Positions 19,385 through 27,219 of a stretch of 64,000 nucleotides of DNA are shown in pieces. The DNA is taken from the NCBI RefSeq assembly GCF_036621135.1, contig NZ_JAZIBG010000019.1:186001-250000 (forward strand). The letters run 5' to 3'. The notes beneath the pieces are model-generated. The model was not told the origin of the DNA. It ran no database searches and saw only the letters and a list, made by a program, of their open reading frames with translations. Both the position numbers and the translations under genes were made by a program. The DNA comes from Aquincola agrisoli. Lineage in GTDB: Bacteria > Pseudomonadota > Gammaproteobacteria > Burkholderiales > Burkholderiaceae_C. The stretch's first letter is position 1, and the number at the start of each line of letters is the position of its first letter.

Positions 19385-19666
19385 ATGATTCACTTCGTAC
19401 TGCACGACGCCAAGGACACCGTGGCCGTCGTCGTCGTCGAGGGTGTGAAGGCCGGCATGCAGCTCAATGGCTGGATCATGGACGAGGACAAGATGATCAG
19501 CGTCGATGCCAAGCAGGACATCCCCATCGGCCACAAGGTGGCGCTGCGCGACATGGCCACCGGCGACACGGTCTGGAAGTACGGCATCGACATGGGCAAG
19601 GTGGTCGCGCCGATCAAGGCCGGCGAGCACGCGCACGTCCAGAACATCAAGACCAAGCGGTGGTGA
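19385..19666 (+). CDS. suyA: Sulfolactate sulfo-lyase small subunit (SAF domain)
   Basis: 93 aa, a stand-alone SAF domain equivalent to the N-terminus of altronate dehydratase (UxaA). IPIGHKVALRDMATGDTVWK and a C-terminal HAHVQNIKTKRW are visible. In sulfolactate degraders SuyA and SuyB together form the iron-dependent lyase that cleaves (R)-3-sulfolactate to pyruvate and sulfite. The assignment over altronate or galactarate dehydratase rests on the neighbours: slcC- and comC-type dehydrogenases and a YeiH exporter. AGGAG precedes the ATG. Confidence 0.88.
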   Translation: MIHFVLHDAKDTVAVVVVEGVKAGMQLNGWIMDEDKMISVDAKQDIPIGHKVALRDMATGDTVWKYGIDMGKVVAPIKAGEHAHVQNIKTKRW

Positions 19667-19667
19667 G

Positions 19668-19733
19668 CCCACCCCCGGAGCGGCTTCGCCGCACCCCCTC
19701 GAGGGGGCGGCACCGGCAGACCGGCGCAGCCGG
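19668..19733. repeat. Intergenic GC-rich repeat-like element between suyA and suyB
   Basis: Contains the 14-bp perfect palindrome CCCCCTCGAGGGGG (19694-19707), preceded by GGAGCGGCTTCGCCGC. It resembles the short GC-rich intergenic repeats common in Comamonadaceae-type genomes. Related but divergent copies seem to lie in the next two spacers of the same operon. The hairpin could modulate relative suyA/suyB expression. Confidence 0.45.
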
Positions 19734-19780
19734 ATCTGCGGTGCCTGCTTGAGCCAGTCACACAGTTTGGAGACCATCAG

Positions 19781-20956
19781 ATGAGCATCATTTCCACCGA
19801 CACCACCTTCCTGGGCTACCGCCGCGAGAACGGCCGCGTCGGCGTGCGCAACCACGTCATCATCCTGCCGCTCGACGACCTGTCGAACGCGGCGGCCGAG
19901 GCGGTGGCGCACAACATCAAGGGCGCGCTGGCGATCCCGCACCCCTACGGCCGCCTGCAGTTCGGCGCGGACCTGGACCTGCACTTCCGCACGCTGATCG
20001 GCGCGGGCTGCAACCCCAACGTGGCGGCGGTGGTCGTCATCGGCATCGAGGACGGCTGGACGAAGAAGGTGGTCGACGGCATCGCCGCCACCGGCAAGCC
20101 CGTGGTGGGCTTCGGCATCGAGGGCCACGGCGACCACGACACCATCATGAAGGCCAGCAAGGCGGCGCGCGAGTTCGTGCAGTGGGCCAGCGAGAAGCAG
20201 CGCGAGGTCTGCCCGATCAGCGAGCTGTGGGTCTCCACCAAGTGCGGCGAGAGCGACACCACCAGCGGCTGCGGCGCCAACCCGACGGTCGGCAACGCGT
20301 TCGACAAGCTCTACGAAACCGGCAACACGCTGGTCTTCGGCGAGACCTCCGAGCTGACCGGCGGCGAGCGCATCGTGGCCGAGCGCTGCCGCACGCCCGA
20401 GGTGAAGGAGCGCTTCATGTTCATGTTCAACCGCTACCAGGACATGATCAACCGCCACAAGACGAGCGACCTCTCCGACAGCCAGCCGACCAAGGGCAAC
20501 ATCGCCGGCGGCCTGACGACCATCGAGGAGAAGGCGCTGGGCAACATCCAGAAGATCGGCAAGAAGTGCCTGGTCGACGGCGTGCTCGACAAGGCCGAGG
20601 TGCCGACCGGCCCGGGCCTGTGGTTCATGGATTCGTCGAGCGCCGCGGCCGAGATGGTGACGCTGTGCGCGGCCTCGGGCTACGCGGTGCACTTCTTCCC
20701 GACGGGGCAGGGCAACGTGATCGGCAACCCGATCCTGCCCGTCATCAAGATCTGCGCGAACCCGCGTACCGTGCGGCTGATGAGCGAGCACATCGACGTC
20801 GACACCTCAGGCCTGCTGCAGCGCGACATCACCCTCGACCAGGCCGGCGACCAGCTGCTGGAGTGCATGCTGCGCACCGCCAACGGCCGCCTCACCGCCG
20901 CCGAGGCGCTGGGCCACCGCGAGTTCGTGCTGACCCGCCTGTACGAGTCCGCATGA
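19781..20956 (+). CDS. suyB: Sulfolactate sulfo-lyase large subunit
   Basis: 391 aa UxaA/GarD-type C-terminal dehydratase protein. Diagnostic segments include FLGYRRENGRVGVRNHVIIL at the N-terminus, TKCGESDTTSGCGANPTVGN (about residues 151-170, likely metal-binding cysteines), and WFMDSSSAAAEMVTLCAASG with FFPTGQGNVIGNPILPVIKI (about 285-325). It reads as SuyB rather than altronate dehydratase. With SuyA it releases sulfite from (R)-sulfolactate in the cytoplasm, giving pyruvate. GGAGA precedes the ATG. The 114-bp gap from suyA holds a repeat-like hairpin. Confidence 0.9.
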   Translation: MSIISTDTTFLGYRRENGRVGVRNHVIILPLDDLSNAAAEAVAHNIKGALAIPHPYGRLQFGADLDLHFRTLIGAGCNPNVAAVVVIGIEDGWTKKVVDGIAATGKPVVGFGIEGHGDHDTIMKASKAAREFVQWASEKQREVCPISELWVSTKCGESDTTSGCGANPTVGNAFDKLYETGNTLVFGETSELTGGERIVAERCRTPEVKERFMFMFNRYQDMINRHKTSDLSDSQPTKGNIAGGLTTIEEKALGNIQKIGKKCLVDGVLDKAEVPTGPGLWFMDSSSAAAEMVTLCAASGYAVHFFPTGQGNVIGNPILPVIKICANPRTVRLMSEHIDVDTSGLLQRDITLDQAGDQLLECMLRTANGRLTAAEALGHREFVLTRLYESA

Positions 20957-21044
20957 TGGCCAGGGCCGAGCGCCGGGCCGCTCCCAAGCCGGCCCGTGTC
21001 CCCTTGGGGGACCGGTCGACGTACTCGTCGAACGAGGGGCTGGC
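20957..21044. repeat. Intergenic repeat-like element between suyB and slcC
   Basis: Two small hairpins: GTCCCC (20998-21003) with GGGGAC (21007-21012), and TCGACG (21016-21021) with CGTCGA (21026-21031). The arrangement CCAAG...CCCCTTGGGGG...CGAACGAGGGGCT is like the GC-rich intergenic repeats of Comamonadaceae relatives. No gene or terminator T-run is present. Confidence 0.45.
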
Positions 21045-21980
21045 ATGAGCCGAGTTGTCATCACGGAGTTCATGGACGAGCCCGCGGTCGCGAGGCTGCG
21101 AGCGGCCCATGACGTGCTTTACGACCCGAAGCTCGTCGACGACGCCGTGCGGCTGCATGCCGAGGCGGCCTCGGCCGACGTGCTGATCGTGCGCAACCGC
21201 ACGCAGGTGCGCGGCGAGCTGCTCGCGTCGATGAAGCGCTGCCGGGTCGTCGGCCGGCTCGGGGTCGGGCTCGACAACATCGACGTGCCGGGCTGCGAGG
21301 CCCGCGGCATGCGCGTGATCCCGGCCGCCGGGGCCAACGCGCTCAGCGTGGCGGAGTATGTGATCGGCACGGCGATGCTGCTGCTGCGCGGCGCCTACCA
21401 GTCGACGGCCGACGTGGCCGCGGGCCGCTGGCCGCGGCCGGCGCTGAGCAACGGGCGCGAGGTGGGCGGCAGGACGCTGGGGCTGATCGGCTTCGGCTCG
21501 ATCGGCCAGCTCACCGCGCGGCTGGCGCAGGGCCTGGGCATGCGGGTCATGGCGTACGACGCCATGCTGGATGCGGACCATCCTGCCTATGCAGCTTCGG
21601 GCGTGTCGCCCGCGGGGCTCGACGCGCTGATCGCCCAGGCCGACGTGATCAGCCTGCACGTGCCGCTGGTCGATTCGACGCGCGGGCTCTTCGGAGCCGG
21701 GCGCATCGCGGCGATGAAGCGCGGCGCGGTGCTGGTCAACACCGCGCGCGGCGGCATCGTCGACGAGTTGGCGGTGGCCGAGGCGCTGCGCAGCGGGCAC
21801 CTGGGCGGCGCGGCGCTCGATGTGTTCGATGCCGAGCCGCTGGCTGCGGCACCGCACTTCACGGGCTGCCCGAACCTGGTGCTCACGCCGCACATCGCCG
21901 GCGTGACGGCCGAATCGAACGAGCGCGTCAGCAGCCTGATCGCCGACAAGGTGCTCGAGGCGCTGAACGGGACACCGTGA
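21045..21980 (+). CDS. slcC: (S)-sulfolactate dehydrogenase (D-isomer 2-hydroxyacid dehydrogenase family)
   Basis: 311 aa NAD-dependent dehydrogenase. The Rossmann motif is GRTLGLIGFGSIGQ (about residues 142-155). The catalytic Arg, Glu and His lie in NTARGGIVDE, VFDAEPL and LTPHIAGVT. In sulfolactate degradation SlcC oxidises (S)-sulfolactate to 3-sulfopyruvate, working with ComC as a two-enzyme racemase so that both enantiomers reach SuyAB. Function is inferred from family plus the suyAB-comC context; the protein alone would be called a phosphoglycerate-dehydrogenase-like enzyme. Confidence 0.85.
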   Translation: MSRVVITEFMDEPAVARLRAAHDVLYDPKLVDDAVRLHAEAASADVLIVRNRTQVRGELLASMKRCRVVGRLGVGLDNIDVPGCEARGMRVIPAAGANALSVAEYVIGTAMLLLRGAYQSTADVAAGRWPRPALSNGREVGGRTLGLIGFGSIGQLTARLAQGLGMRVMAYDAMLDADHPAYAASGVSPAGLDALIAQADVISLHVPLVDSTRGLFGAGRIAAMKRGAVLVNTARGGIVDELAVAEALRSGHLGGAALDVFDAEPLAAAPHFTGCPNLVLTPHIAGVTAESNERVSSLIADKVLEALNGTP

Positions 21981-22007
21981 AAGGACCGCAATGAGGGAGA
22001 TCCACTG

Positions 22008-23021
22008 ATGCCGATGCTCACTCTGCAGCAGGCGCGCGAGGCCGTGGCCGCGGCGCTGCGTGAGGCCGGCGCCGGCGAGGCGATGGCGCAGGCCACCGCG
22101 CGTGCGCTGGTGCTGGCCGAGGCCCAGGGGCTGGGCTCGCACGGGCTCAGCCGCATTCCGCAGTACACCACGCACCTGCGCAACGGGCGGGTCGATGGCG
22201 CCGCGGTGCCCGAGGTGCGGACCGGCAACGGCCGGCAGCGCGCGGCGTTCATCGTCGACGCGGGCGAGGGCCTGGCCTTCCCGGCCTGCGAGCTGGCGGT
22301 GGCCGAAGCCGTGGCCCGTGCGCGCGAGTTCGGCATCGCCATCGCGGGCGTGGCCAACAGCCACCACTGCGGTGTCGTCGTCGACCACCTGCGTGCCGCG
22401 GCCGAGGCCGGCATGGTGGCGCTGGGCTTCGCGAATTCGCCGGCCGCGATGCCGGCGGCCGGCGGGCGGCATCCGATCTTCGGCACCAACCCGGTGGCGG
22501 CGGTGTTCCCGCGCCGCGGGGCCGACCCGCTGATGATCGACCTGAGTCTGAGCGAGGTGGCGCGCGGCAAGCTGATGGTGGCGGCCAAGGAAGGCCGCAG
22601 CATCCCGCCGGGCTGGGCGCTCGATGCAGACGGCGAACCGACCACCGACCCTAAGGCGGGCATGGCGGGCTCGATGCTGCCGATCGGGGCGGCCAGCAGT
22701 TCCAAGGGCGCGATGCTGGCCCTGATGGTGGAGCTGCTGGTCACCGCGCTGGTCGGCGCGCAGTTCGGCTTCGAGGCGTCGAGCTTCTTCGTCGACGAAG
22801 GCAACCGGCCGCGCATCGGCCAGGCCTTCATCGTGATCGACCCCGGCGCGCTGGCCGGCTCGAACGCCTACCTCGACCGCATCGAGGTGCTGGTGGCCGA
22901 GATGCTGAGCGACGACGGCGTGCGCCTGCCCGGTGCGCGCCGCGAGCAACTGCGCCGCCAGGCCGAGCGCGAGGGCATCGCGGTGCCCGATGCGCTGCTG
23001 GCTTCTTGGAGCAAGTCATGA
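22008..23021 (+). CDS. comC: (R)-sulfolactate dehydrogenase (Ldh/MDH2 family)
   Basis: 337 aa malate/L-lactate dehydrogenase-type enzyme (Ldh2 family), not a Rossmann dehydrogenase. The GLGSHGLSRIPQY motif (about residues 41-53), NSHHCGVVVDHLR (about 118-130) and IFGTNPVAAVFPR are family hallmarks. ComC reduces sulfopyruvate to (R)-sulfolactate, the SuyAB substrate. GGGAG precedes the ATG and the gene starts 27 nt after slcC. Context makes this more likely than ureidoglycolate or malate dehydrogenase. Confidence 0.86.
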   Translation: MPMLTLQQAREAVAAALREAGAGEAMAQATARALVLAEAQGLGSHGLSRIPQYTTHLRNGRVDGAAVPEVRTGNGRQRAAFIVDAGEGLAFPACELAVAEAVARAREFGIAIAGVANSHHCGVVVDHLRAAAEAGMVALGFANSPAAMPAAGGRHPIFGTNPVAAVFPRRGADPLMIDLSLSEVARGKLMVAAKEGRSIPPGWALDADGEPTTDPKAGMAGSMLPIGAASSSKGAMLALMVELLVTALVGAQFGFEASSFFVDEGNRPRIGQAFIVIDPGALAGSNAYLDRIEVLVAEMLSDDGVRLPGARREQLRRQAEREGIAVPDALLASWSKS

Positions 23022-23137
23022 CTGGCTGACACCCCCAGAACCTTGGCGCGGCCCCCCGCCGCGCCTTCCGTCGGCCTCCACGCAAAAACCTCATCGGCCC
23101 ATTCCCCGGGTCCGATGTTCATAACGGAGACAAAGGC
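23022..23137. other. Spacer between comC and the tctC-type gene
   Basis: 116 bp of C-rich sequence (CACCCCCAG...GCGGCCCCCCGCCGCGCC) that loosely resembles the two preceding operon spacers. GGAGA sits just before the next start. No T-run or promoter is evident, so read-through from comC is likely. Confidence 0.35.
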
Positions 23138-24130
23138 ATGCAACGACGAGACATGATGCGGCGCACGACCGCGCTGGCCGGCGCCGCGATGGCGCTGGCC
23201 CTGGGCACCGGCCCCACCTGGGCCAACGATGCGGACTACCCGAAGCCGGGTGCGACGCTGCGCTACGTGGTGCCGTTCCCGCCTGGCGGGCTCACCGACA
23301 TGATGGCGCGCACGGTGGCGCAGCAACTGGGCGAACGCTGGAAGGTCAGCGTCGTCGTCGACAACAAGCCGGGCGGCGGCGGGCAGATCGGCGCCGACGC
23401 GGTGGCCAAGGCGCCGCCCGACGGCAACACGCTGCTGGCGATCACGCTGACGCACGCGGCCAACGTCACGCTGTTCCCGAAGGCGTCGTTCAACTTCCAG
23501 AAGGACCTGCGGCCGGTCGCGCTGCTGGCCGGCAGCCCGATGCTGGTCGTCGTGCCTGCGGCCAGCCCGATCAAGGACCTGAAGGACCTGGTGGCGCAGG
23601 CGAAGCAGCGCTCGCTGAACGCCGGCTCCAGCGGCAACGGCACGCCGCCGCACCTGACGCTGGCGCTGTTCAACGACATCAACAAGACGACGATCCAGCA
23701 CGTGCCCTACAAGGGCGGCGCGCCGTCGATGACCGACCTGATCGGCGGCCAGCTCGATGTGATCTTCTCGAACTTCCCCGAGTCGGTGGCGCACGTGAAG
23801 AGCGGCAAGCTGCGCGCGCTGGCCGTCTCGACCGAGGCGCGCTACCCGTCGCTGCCCGATGTGCCCACCACCGCCGAGGCCGGCATGCCGGGCCTGGTGG
23901 TGGAGAACTGGACGGCGCTGATGGTGCCCGCCGGCATGGCGGAGCCGGCCGTGCAGAAGCTGGGCGCCGAGGTCGTGAAGATCATGAAGCAGCCCGACAT
24001 CGAGGAGCGGGCGAAGCAGCAGGGCTTCCGCGTGGATGCACGCGGCCCCGAGGCCTTCTCGGCGTTCCTGAACGCCGAGGTGGCGCGCTGGGGCGGCGTG
24101 ATCCACAAGGCGGGCATCCGGCCGGATTGA
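23138..24130 (+). CDS. slcH: Tripartite tricarboxylate transporter substrate-binding protein (Bug/TctC family)
   Basis: 330 aa with a signal peptide carrying twin arginines (QRRDMMRRTTALAGAAM, cleavage near TWAND). Bug-family signatures YVVPFPPGGLTDMMAR, NKPGGGGQIGADAVAKAPPDG and VPYKGGAPSMTDLIGGQLD are clear. As last gene of the suy cluster it probably binds sulfolactate in the periplasm, equivalent to SlcH. The membrane subunits (SlcF/SlcG, TctB/TctA type) are not in the window, so it must work with a transporter encoded elsewhere. Confidence 0.85.
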   Translation: MQRRDMMRRTTALAGAAMALALGTGPTWANDADYPKPGATLRYVVPFPPGGLTDMMARTVAQQLGERWKVSVVVDNKPGGGGQIGADAVAKAPPDGNTLLAITLTHAANVTLFPKASFNFQKDLRPVALLAGSPMLVVVPAASPIKDLKDLVAQAKQRSLNAGSSGNGTPPHLTLALFNDINKTTIQHVPYKGGAPSMTDLIGGQLDVIFSNFPESVAHVKSGKLRALAVSTEARYPSLPDVPTTAEAGMPGLVVENWTALMVPAGMAEPAVQKLGAEVVKIMKQPDIEERAKQQGFRVDARGPEAFSAFLNAEVARWGGVIHKAGIRPD

Positions 24131-24154
24131 GGCGGCCGGCGAGCGGCGCCTGGG

Positions 24155-25042
24155 CTACCGGGGCCGCGGCAGCACGCCTGTCGCCAGGCTGGTGCCCAGC
24201 AGGATGACCGCGCAGCCCGCCACCATCGTGCCGGTCAGCGGCTCGCCCAACAGCATCCAGCCCCACAGCACCGCGAAGGCCGGGATCAGGAAGGTCACGG
24301 TGATCGCGTTCGCCGGCCCGACGTTGGCGATGAGGCGGAAGAACAGCAGGTACGCCACGCCGGTGCACAGCACCGCCAGCATCGCGGCGGCGGCCCAGTC
24401 GCCCGCGGCGGGCGGTTGCGCCGGCCAGGCCAGGGCGGCCGGCAGCGCCAGCGACAGCGTGGCGCCCAGTTGGCTGCCCGCCGCCACCGGCATCAACGGC
24501 ACGCCCGTGAGCCAGCGCTTAGTGCAGCTGGCGCCCAGGCCGTAGAAGAAGGCGGCCAGCAGGCAGGCGGCGATCGCCGCGGCGGGGCTGACGCCGTGGT
24601 CGCCGGGCTTGAGGCTGGCCTTGTCCCATGCCAGCCAGGCCACGCCGGCGAAGCCGATCGCCAGGCCGATCACGCGCGAGCGGGGCAGCTTGTCCTTCAG
24701 CCACACCCGCGCCACGAGCGCGGCCCACAGCGGCGCGGTGGCGTTGAAGATCGACGACAGGCCGGCGCTGATCGCCAGCGCGGCGTAGCTGAACAGCAGG
24801 AACGGCAGCGCCGAGTTCACCACGCCCACCGCCAGCACCGGCCGCCAGTGCGCGCGCAGGGCCGGCAGCTCGCGCCGCCATGCCAGCAGGGGCAGCAGGA
24901 AACACGCGGCGCCGCCGACGCGCACGGCGGCCAGCGCCACCGGGCCGAAGGCCGCCGCGCCCATGCGCATGAAGAGGAAGGCGGCGCCCCACAGCGCCGC
25001 GAGCATCGTCAGGTCGAGCAGATCACGGGGGCGCATCGTCAC
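24155..25042 (-). CDS. EamA/DMT family transporter
   Basis: 295 aa with ten hydrophobic helices in two EamA repeats (LLDLTMLAALWGAAFLFMR; LSSIFNATAPLWAALVAR; GPANAITVTFLIPAFAVLWG). It is an inner-membrane drug/metabolite-type exporter of unknown substrate. A GTG start at 25042 is chosen because it overlaps the ogt stop by 4 nt and has AGGAG 8 nt upstream; an ATG two codons later is possible. It is the last gene of the alkylation-repair operon. Confidence 0.88.
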   Translation of the reverse strand: MTMRPRDLLDLTMLAALWGAAFLFMRMGAAAFGPVALAAVRVGGAACFLLPLLAWRRELPALRAHWRPVLAVGVVNSALPFLLFSYAALAISAGLSSIFNATAPLWAALVARVWLKDKLPRSRVIGLAIGFAGVAWLAWDKASLKPGDHGVSPAAAIAACLLAAFFYGLGASCTKRWLTGVPLMPVAAGSQLGATLSLALPAALAWPAQPPAAGDWAAAAMLAVLCTGVAYLLFFRLIANVGPANAITVTFLIPAFAVLWGWMLLGEPLTGTMVAGCAVILLGTSLATGVLPRPR

Positions 25043-25575
25043 GCGAACAGCTCCTCGTTGCGCGAGCCCGCCGGCACCGCGCCTTCGAGCGCCAGCAGCG
25101 CCCGCTTGCGGTCGAGCCCGCCGGCATATCCGGTAAGGCTGCCGTCGCGGCCGACCACGCGGTGGCAGGGCACGATCACGCTCACCGGGTTGCGGCCGAT
25201 CGCCGCGCCCGCGGCCCGCACCGCGGCAGGCGCCCCGGCCAGTTCCGCGATCTCGGCATACGTGCGTGTGGTGCCGGGTGCGATGTGCTGCAGCGCCATC
25301 CACACCGCACGCTGGAAGGGTGTGCCCAGCAGGTCCAGCGGCACGCCGAAGGGCTCGCTCGCGTCGCCCGCCCAGTAGCGGCGCAGCGCGTCGCGCGCCT
25401 GCACGATGAAGCGGTGGCGGTCGTCGACCGGCGCGGTCAGCACGCCCGGGTGGTGCGACTGGCCATCGAACCACAGGCCGGCGAGCCCGAGTTCGGTGAC
25501 GGCGATGGTCAGCGGGCCCAGCGGCGTGGTCAGCCGCGACTGCGCGCTGAGGCGGGGGAGTTTGGCGTGGGTCAT
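25039..25575 (-). CDS. ogt: Methylated-DNA--protein-cysteine methyltransferase
   Basis: 178 aa. The alkyl-accepting cysteine is in VIVPCHRVVGRDGSLTGYAG, with the N-terminal helix region TPFQRAVWMALQHIAPGTTR. It directly reverses O6-methylguanine by transferring the methyl group to cysteine in a single-turnover reaction. Start and stop overlap the neighbouring genes by 4 nt on each side (ATGA and GTGA), so it is coupled to the upstream Ada/AlkA gene. It replaces the C-terminal methyltransferase half missing from that fusion. Confidence 0.94.
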   Translation of the reverse strand: MTHAKLPRLSAQSRLTTPLGPLTIAVTELGLAGLWFDGQSHHPGVLTAPVDDRHRFIVQARDALRRYWAGDASEPFGVPLDLLGTPFQRAVWMALQHIAPGTTRTYAEIAELAGAPAAVRAAGAAIGRNPVSVIVPCHRVVGRDGSLTGYAGGLDRKRALLALEGAVPAGSRNEELFA

Positions 25576-27110
25576 TTCAGTGTCTCGAGGTGTTGCCAGA
25601 GGCGCATCACGGCGTAGCCGCGCCACGGGCGCCAGGCTTCGGCCTGCGCCAGCACGGCGGCCACGTCGCGGGTGCCCAGGGCGTTGAGCAGGCCGATGTC
25701 GGTGGAGGGGAAGGCGTCGGGCCAGGCCAGCGCGCGCAGCGCGATGAGCTGGGCCGTCCATTCGCCGATGCCGGGCAGCGCCTGCATCGCGGCCATGGTG
25801 GCGGCCAGCGGCGCGCCGCGGTGCAGCGCGATGCGGCCGGCGTGCACCTCGGCGGCCAGCGCCTGCAGGGCCCGCACGCGCTGGCGCACGATGCCCAGCC
25901 GGCCGATCTCCTCGGGGTCGGCCTGGGCGATGGCGGCCGGGGTGGGCGGCAGGCGCACCAGGTCGGCGAAGGGTGTCTCGATCGCTTCGCCGAAGCGCTC
26001 GGCGATGCGCCTGGCCAGCGTGCGCGCCGCGGCCACCGTGACCTGCTGGCCCAGCACCACGCGCATCGCGGTCTCGAAGCCGTCGAAGCTGCCGGCCAGG
26101 CGGATGCCGGGCACGGGCACCATCGGCAGCGTCGCGAGCACGGGGTCGACCAGCGCCGGGTCGGCGTCGAGGTCGAGCGCATGCCGCACACGCTGCAGCG
26201 CCGCGCCGAGCACCGGCACGAACGCGGGCGAGAGGGTCACGTGCACCTCGTGCCGCTCGGGCACGAAGCGTAGCTCGAGCCAGCCGGCGAGGGCCTCGGC
26301 GCCGTGCGGCATGACCAGCGTGCGGCGCAGCGAGAGGCCGTCCACCGCCTCGATGCCGGGCACCGCGCGCTGCGCGAAGAAGCGCAGAACGCCCGGCACA
26401 TCGAACGGCGGGCGGTAGCCCAGGCGAAGCACGGGCTGCGCCGGCGATGGCCGTGCGCGCCCGCGGCCGGCCGGCATGGCGCCGCGCGGGCTGCGGACCG
26501 GTGCACCGGCTTCCGGGCCGGCGGGTTCGCGGCGCAGCGCGCTCGGGCTCAGCCGGTAGCGTTCGGCGAAGGCGGCGTTGAAGCGCCGCACGCTGCCGTA
26601 GCCGCTGGCCAGCGCCACGTGCGTGACGGGCATCGCCGTGTCCGTCAGCAGCCGCTTGGCGAGCAGCAGGCGCTGCGTGGTCAGGAAGTCGATCGGCGAG
26701 ACGCCGTGCGCCTCCTGGAAGATGCGGCGCAGGTGGCGGTCGGTCACGCCCAGGCGGCCGGCCACGCCGGGCAGCGAGACGGGCTGGCCTTCCATCACCG
26801 CCTGCTCCATCAGCCGCGCCGCGTGCTGCGCCAGCACCTGCGACGAATCGGTGAACGACAGGCCCGGCGCCAGCTCGGGGCGGCAGCGCAGGCAGGGGCG
26901 GAAGCCGGCCTGCTCGGCGCTGGCGGCGTTGCCGAAGAAGCGGCAGTTGCGCTGCAGCGGCAGGCGCACGCGGCACACCGGCCGGCAATAGATGCCGGTG
27001 GAGGTGACACCGACGAAGAAGCGCCCGTCGAAGCGCGCATCCCGCGCCGCGAGCGCGGCGTAGCGGGCGTCGGGCGTGTCGGCTTCGGCAGGGGCGGCTG
27101 CGGTGTCCAT
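25572..27110 (-). CDS. alkA: Ada-type regulator fused to AlkA 3-methyladenine DNA glycosylase
   Basis: 512 aa. N-terminal Ada zinc domain with four cysteines (IYCRPVCR, then RPCLRCRPE, about residues 40-77) that can take methyl groups from DNA phosphotriesters; AraC HTH at about 95-195 (VAGRLGVTDRHLRRIF; ASGYGSVRRFNAAF). After an Arg/Pro-rich linker comes AlkA N-domain and the HhH-GPD glycosylase (VLGQQVTVAAARTLA; LPGIGEWTAQLIALRAL; the aspartate in AFPSTDIGL). It both senses alkylation damage and excises alkylated bases. The operon with ogt and an EamA transporter probably forms its own regulon. Confidence 0.93.
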   Translation of the reverse strand: MDTAAAPAEADTPDARYAALAARDARFDGRFFVGVTSTGIYCRPVCRVRLPLQRNCRFFGNAASAEQAGFRPCLRCRPELAPGLSFTDSSQVLAQHAARLMEQAVMEGQPVSLPGVAGRLGVTDRHLRRIFQEAHGVSPIDFLTTQRLLLAKRLLTDTAMPVTHVALASGYGSVRRFNAAFAERYRLSPSALRREPAGPEAGAPVRSPRGAMPAGRGRARPSPAQPVLRLGYRPPFDVPGVLRFFAQRAVPGIEAVDGLSLRRTLVMPHGAEALAGWLELRFVPERHEVHVTLSPAFVPVLGAALQRVRHALDLDADPALVDPVLATLPMVPVPGIRLAGSFDGFETAMRVVLGQQVTVAAARTLARRIAERFGEAIETPFADLVRLPPTPAAIAQADPEEIGRLGIVRQRVRALQALAAEVHAGRIALHRGAPLAATMAAMQALPGIGEWTAQLIALRALAWPDAFPSTDIGLLNALGTRDVAAVLAQAEAWRPWRGYAVMRLWQHLETLK

Positions 27111-27193
27111 GGCGTGATTGTCGACGCCGCGGCCGGCACGACTCGCCGTTTTCGGACCTGTGCCCGGCCTCCGGGAAAACGCCAAGCGCTGCC

Positions 27194-27199
27194 TACAAT
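27194..27199 (+). promoter_or_regulatory. -10 element for the phosphomannomutase gene
   Basis: TACAAT matches the -10 consensus at 5 of 6 positions, 20 nt before the ATG, with GGAGG between. The -35 region is weak. It lies in the 109-bp divergent spacer with the Ada/AlkA gene. Confidence 0.4.
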
Positions 27200-27219
27200 G
27201 GTCCGCACGGAGGATATGA

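Noticed and set aside
19385..20956. Altronate or galactarate dehydratase instead of SuyAB
   Set aside because: The SAF and catalytic parts are separate small and large subunits, and the linked slcC, comC and YeiH exporter are those of sulfolactate degradation, with no hexuronate genes nearby.
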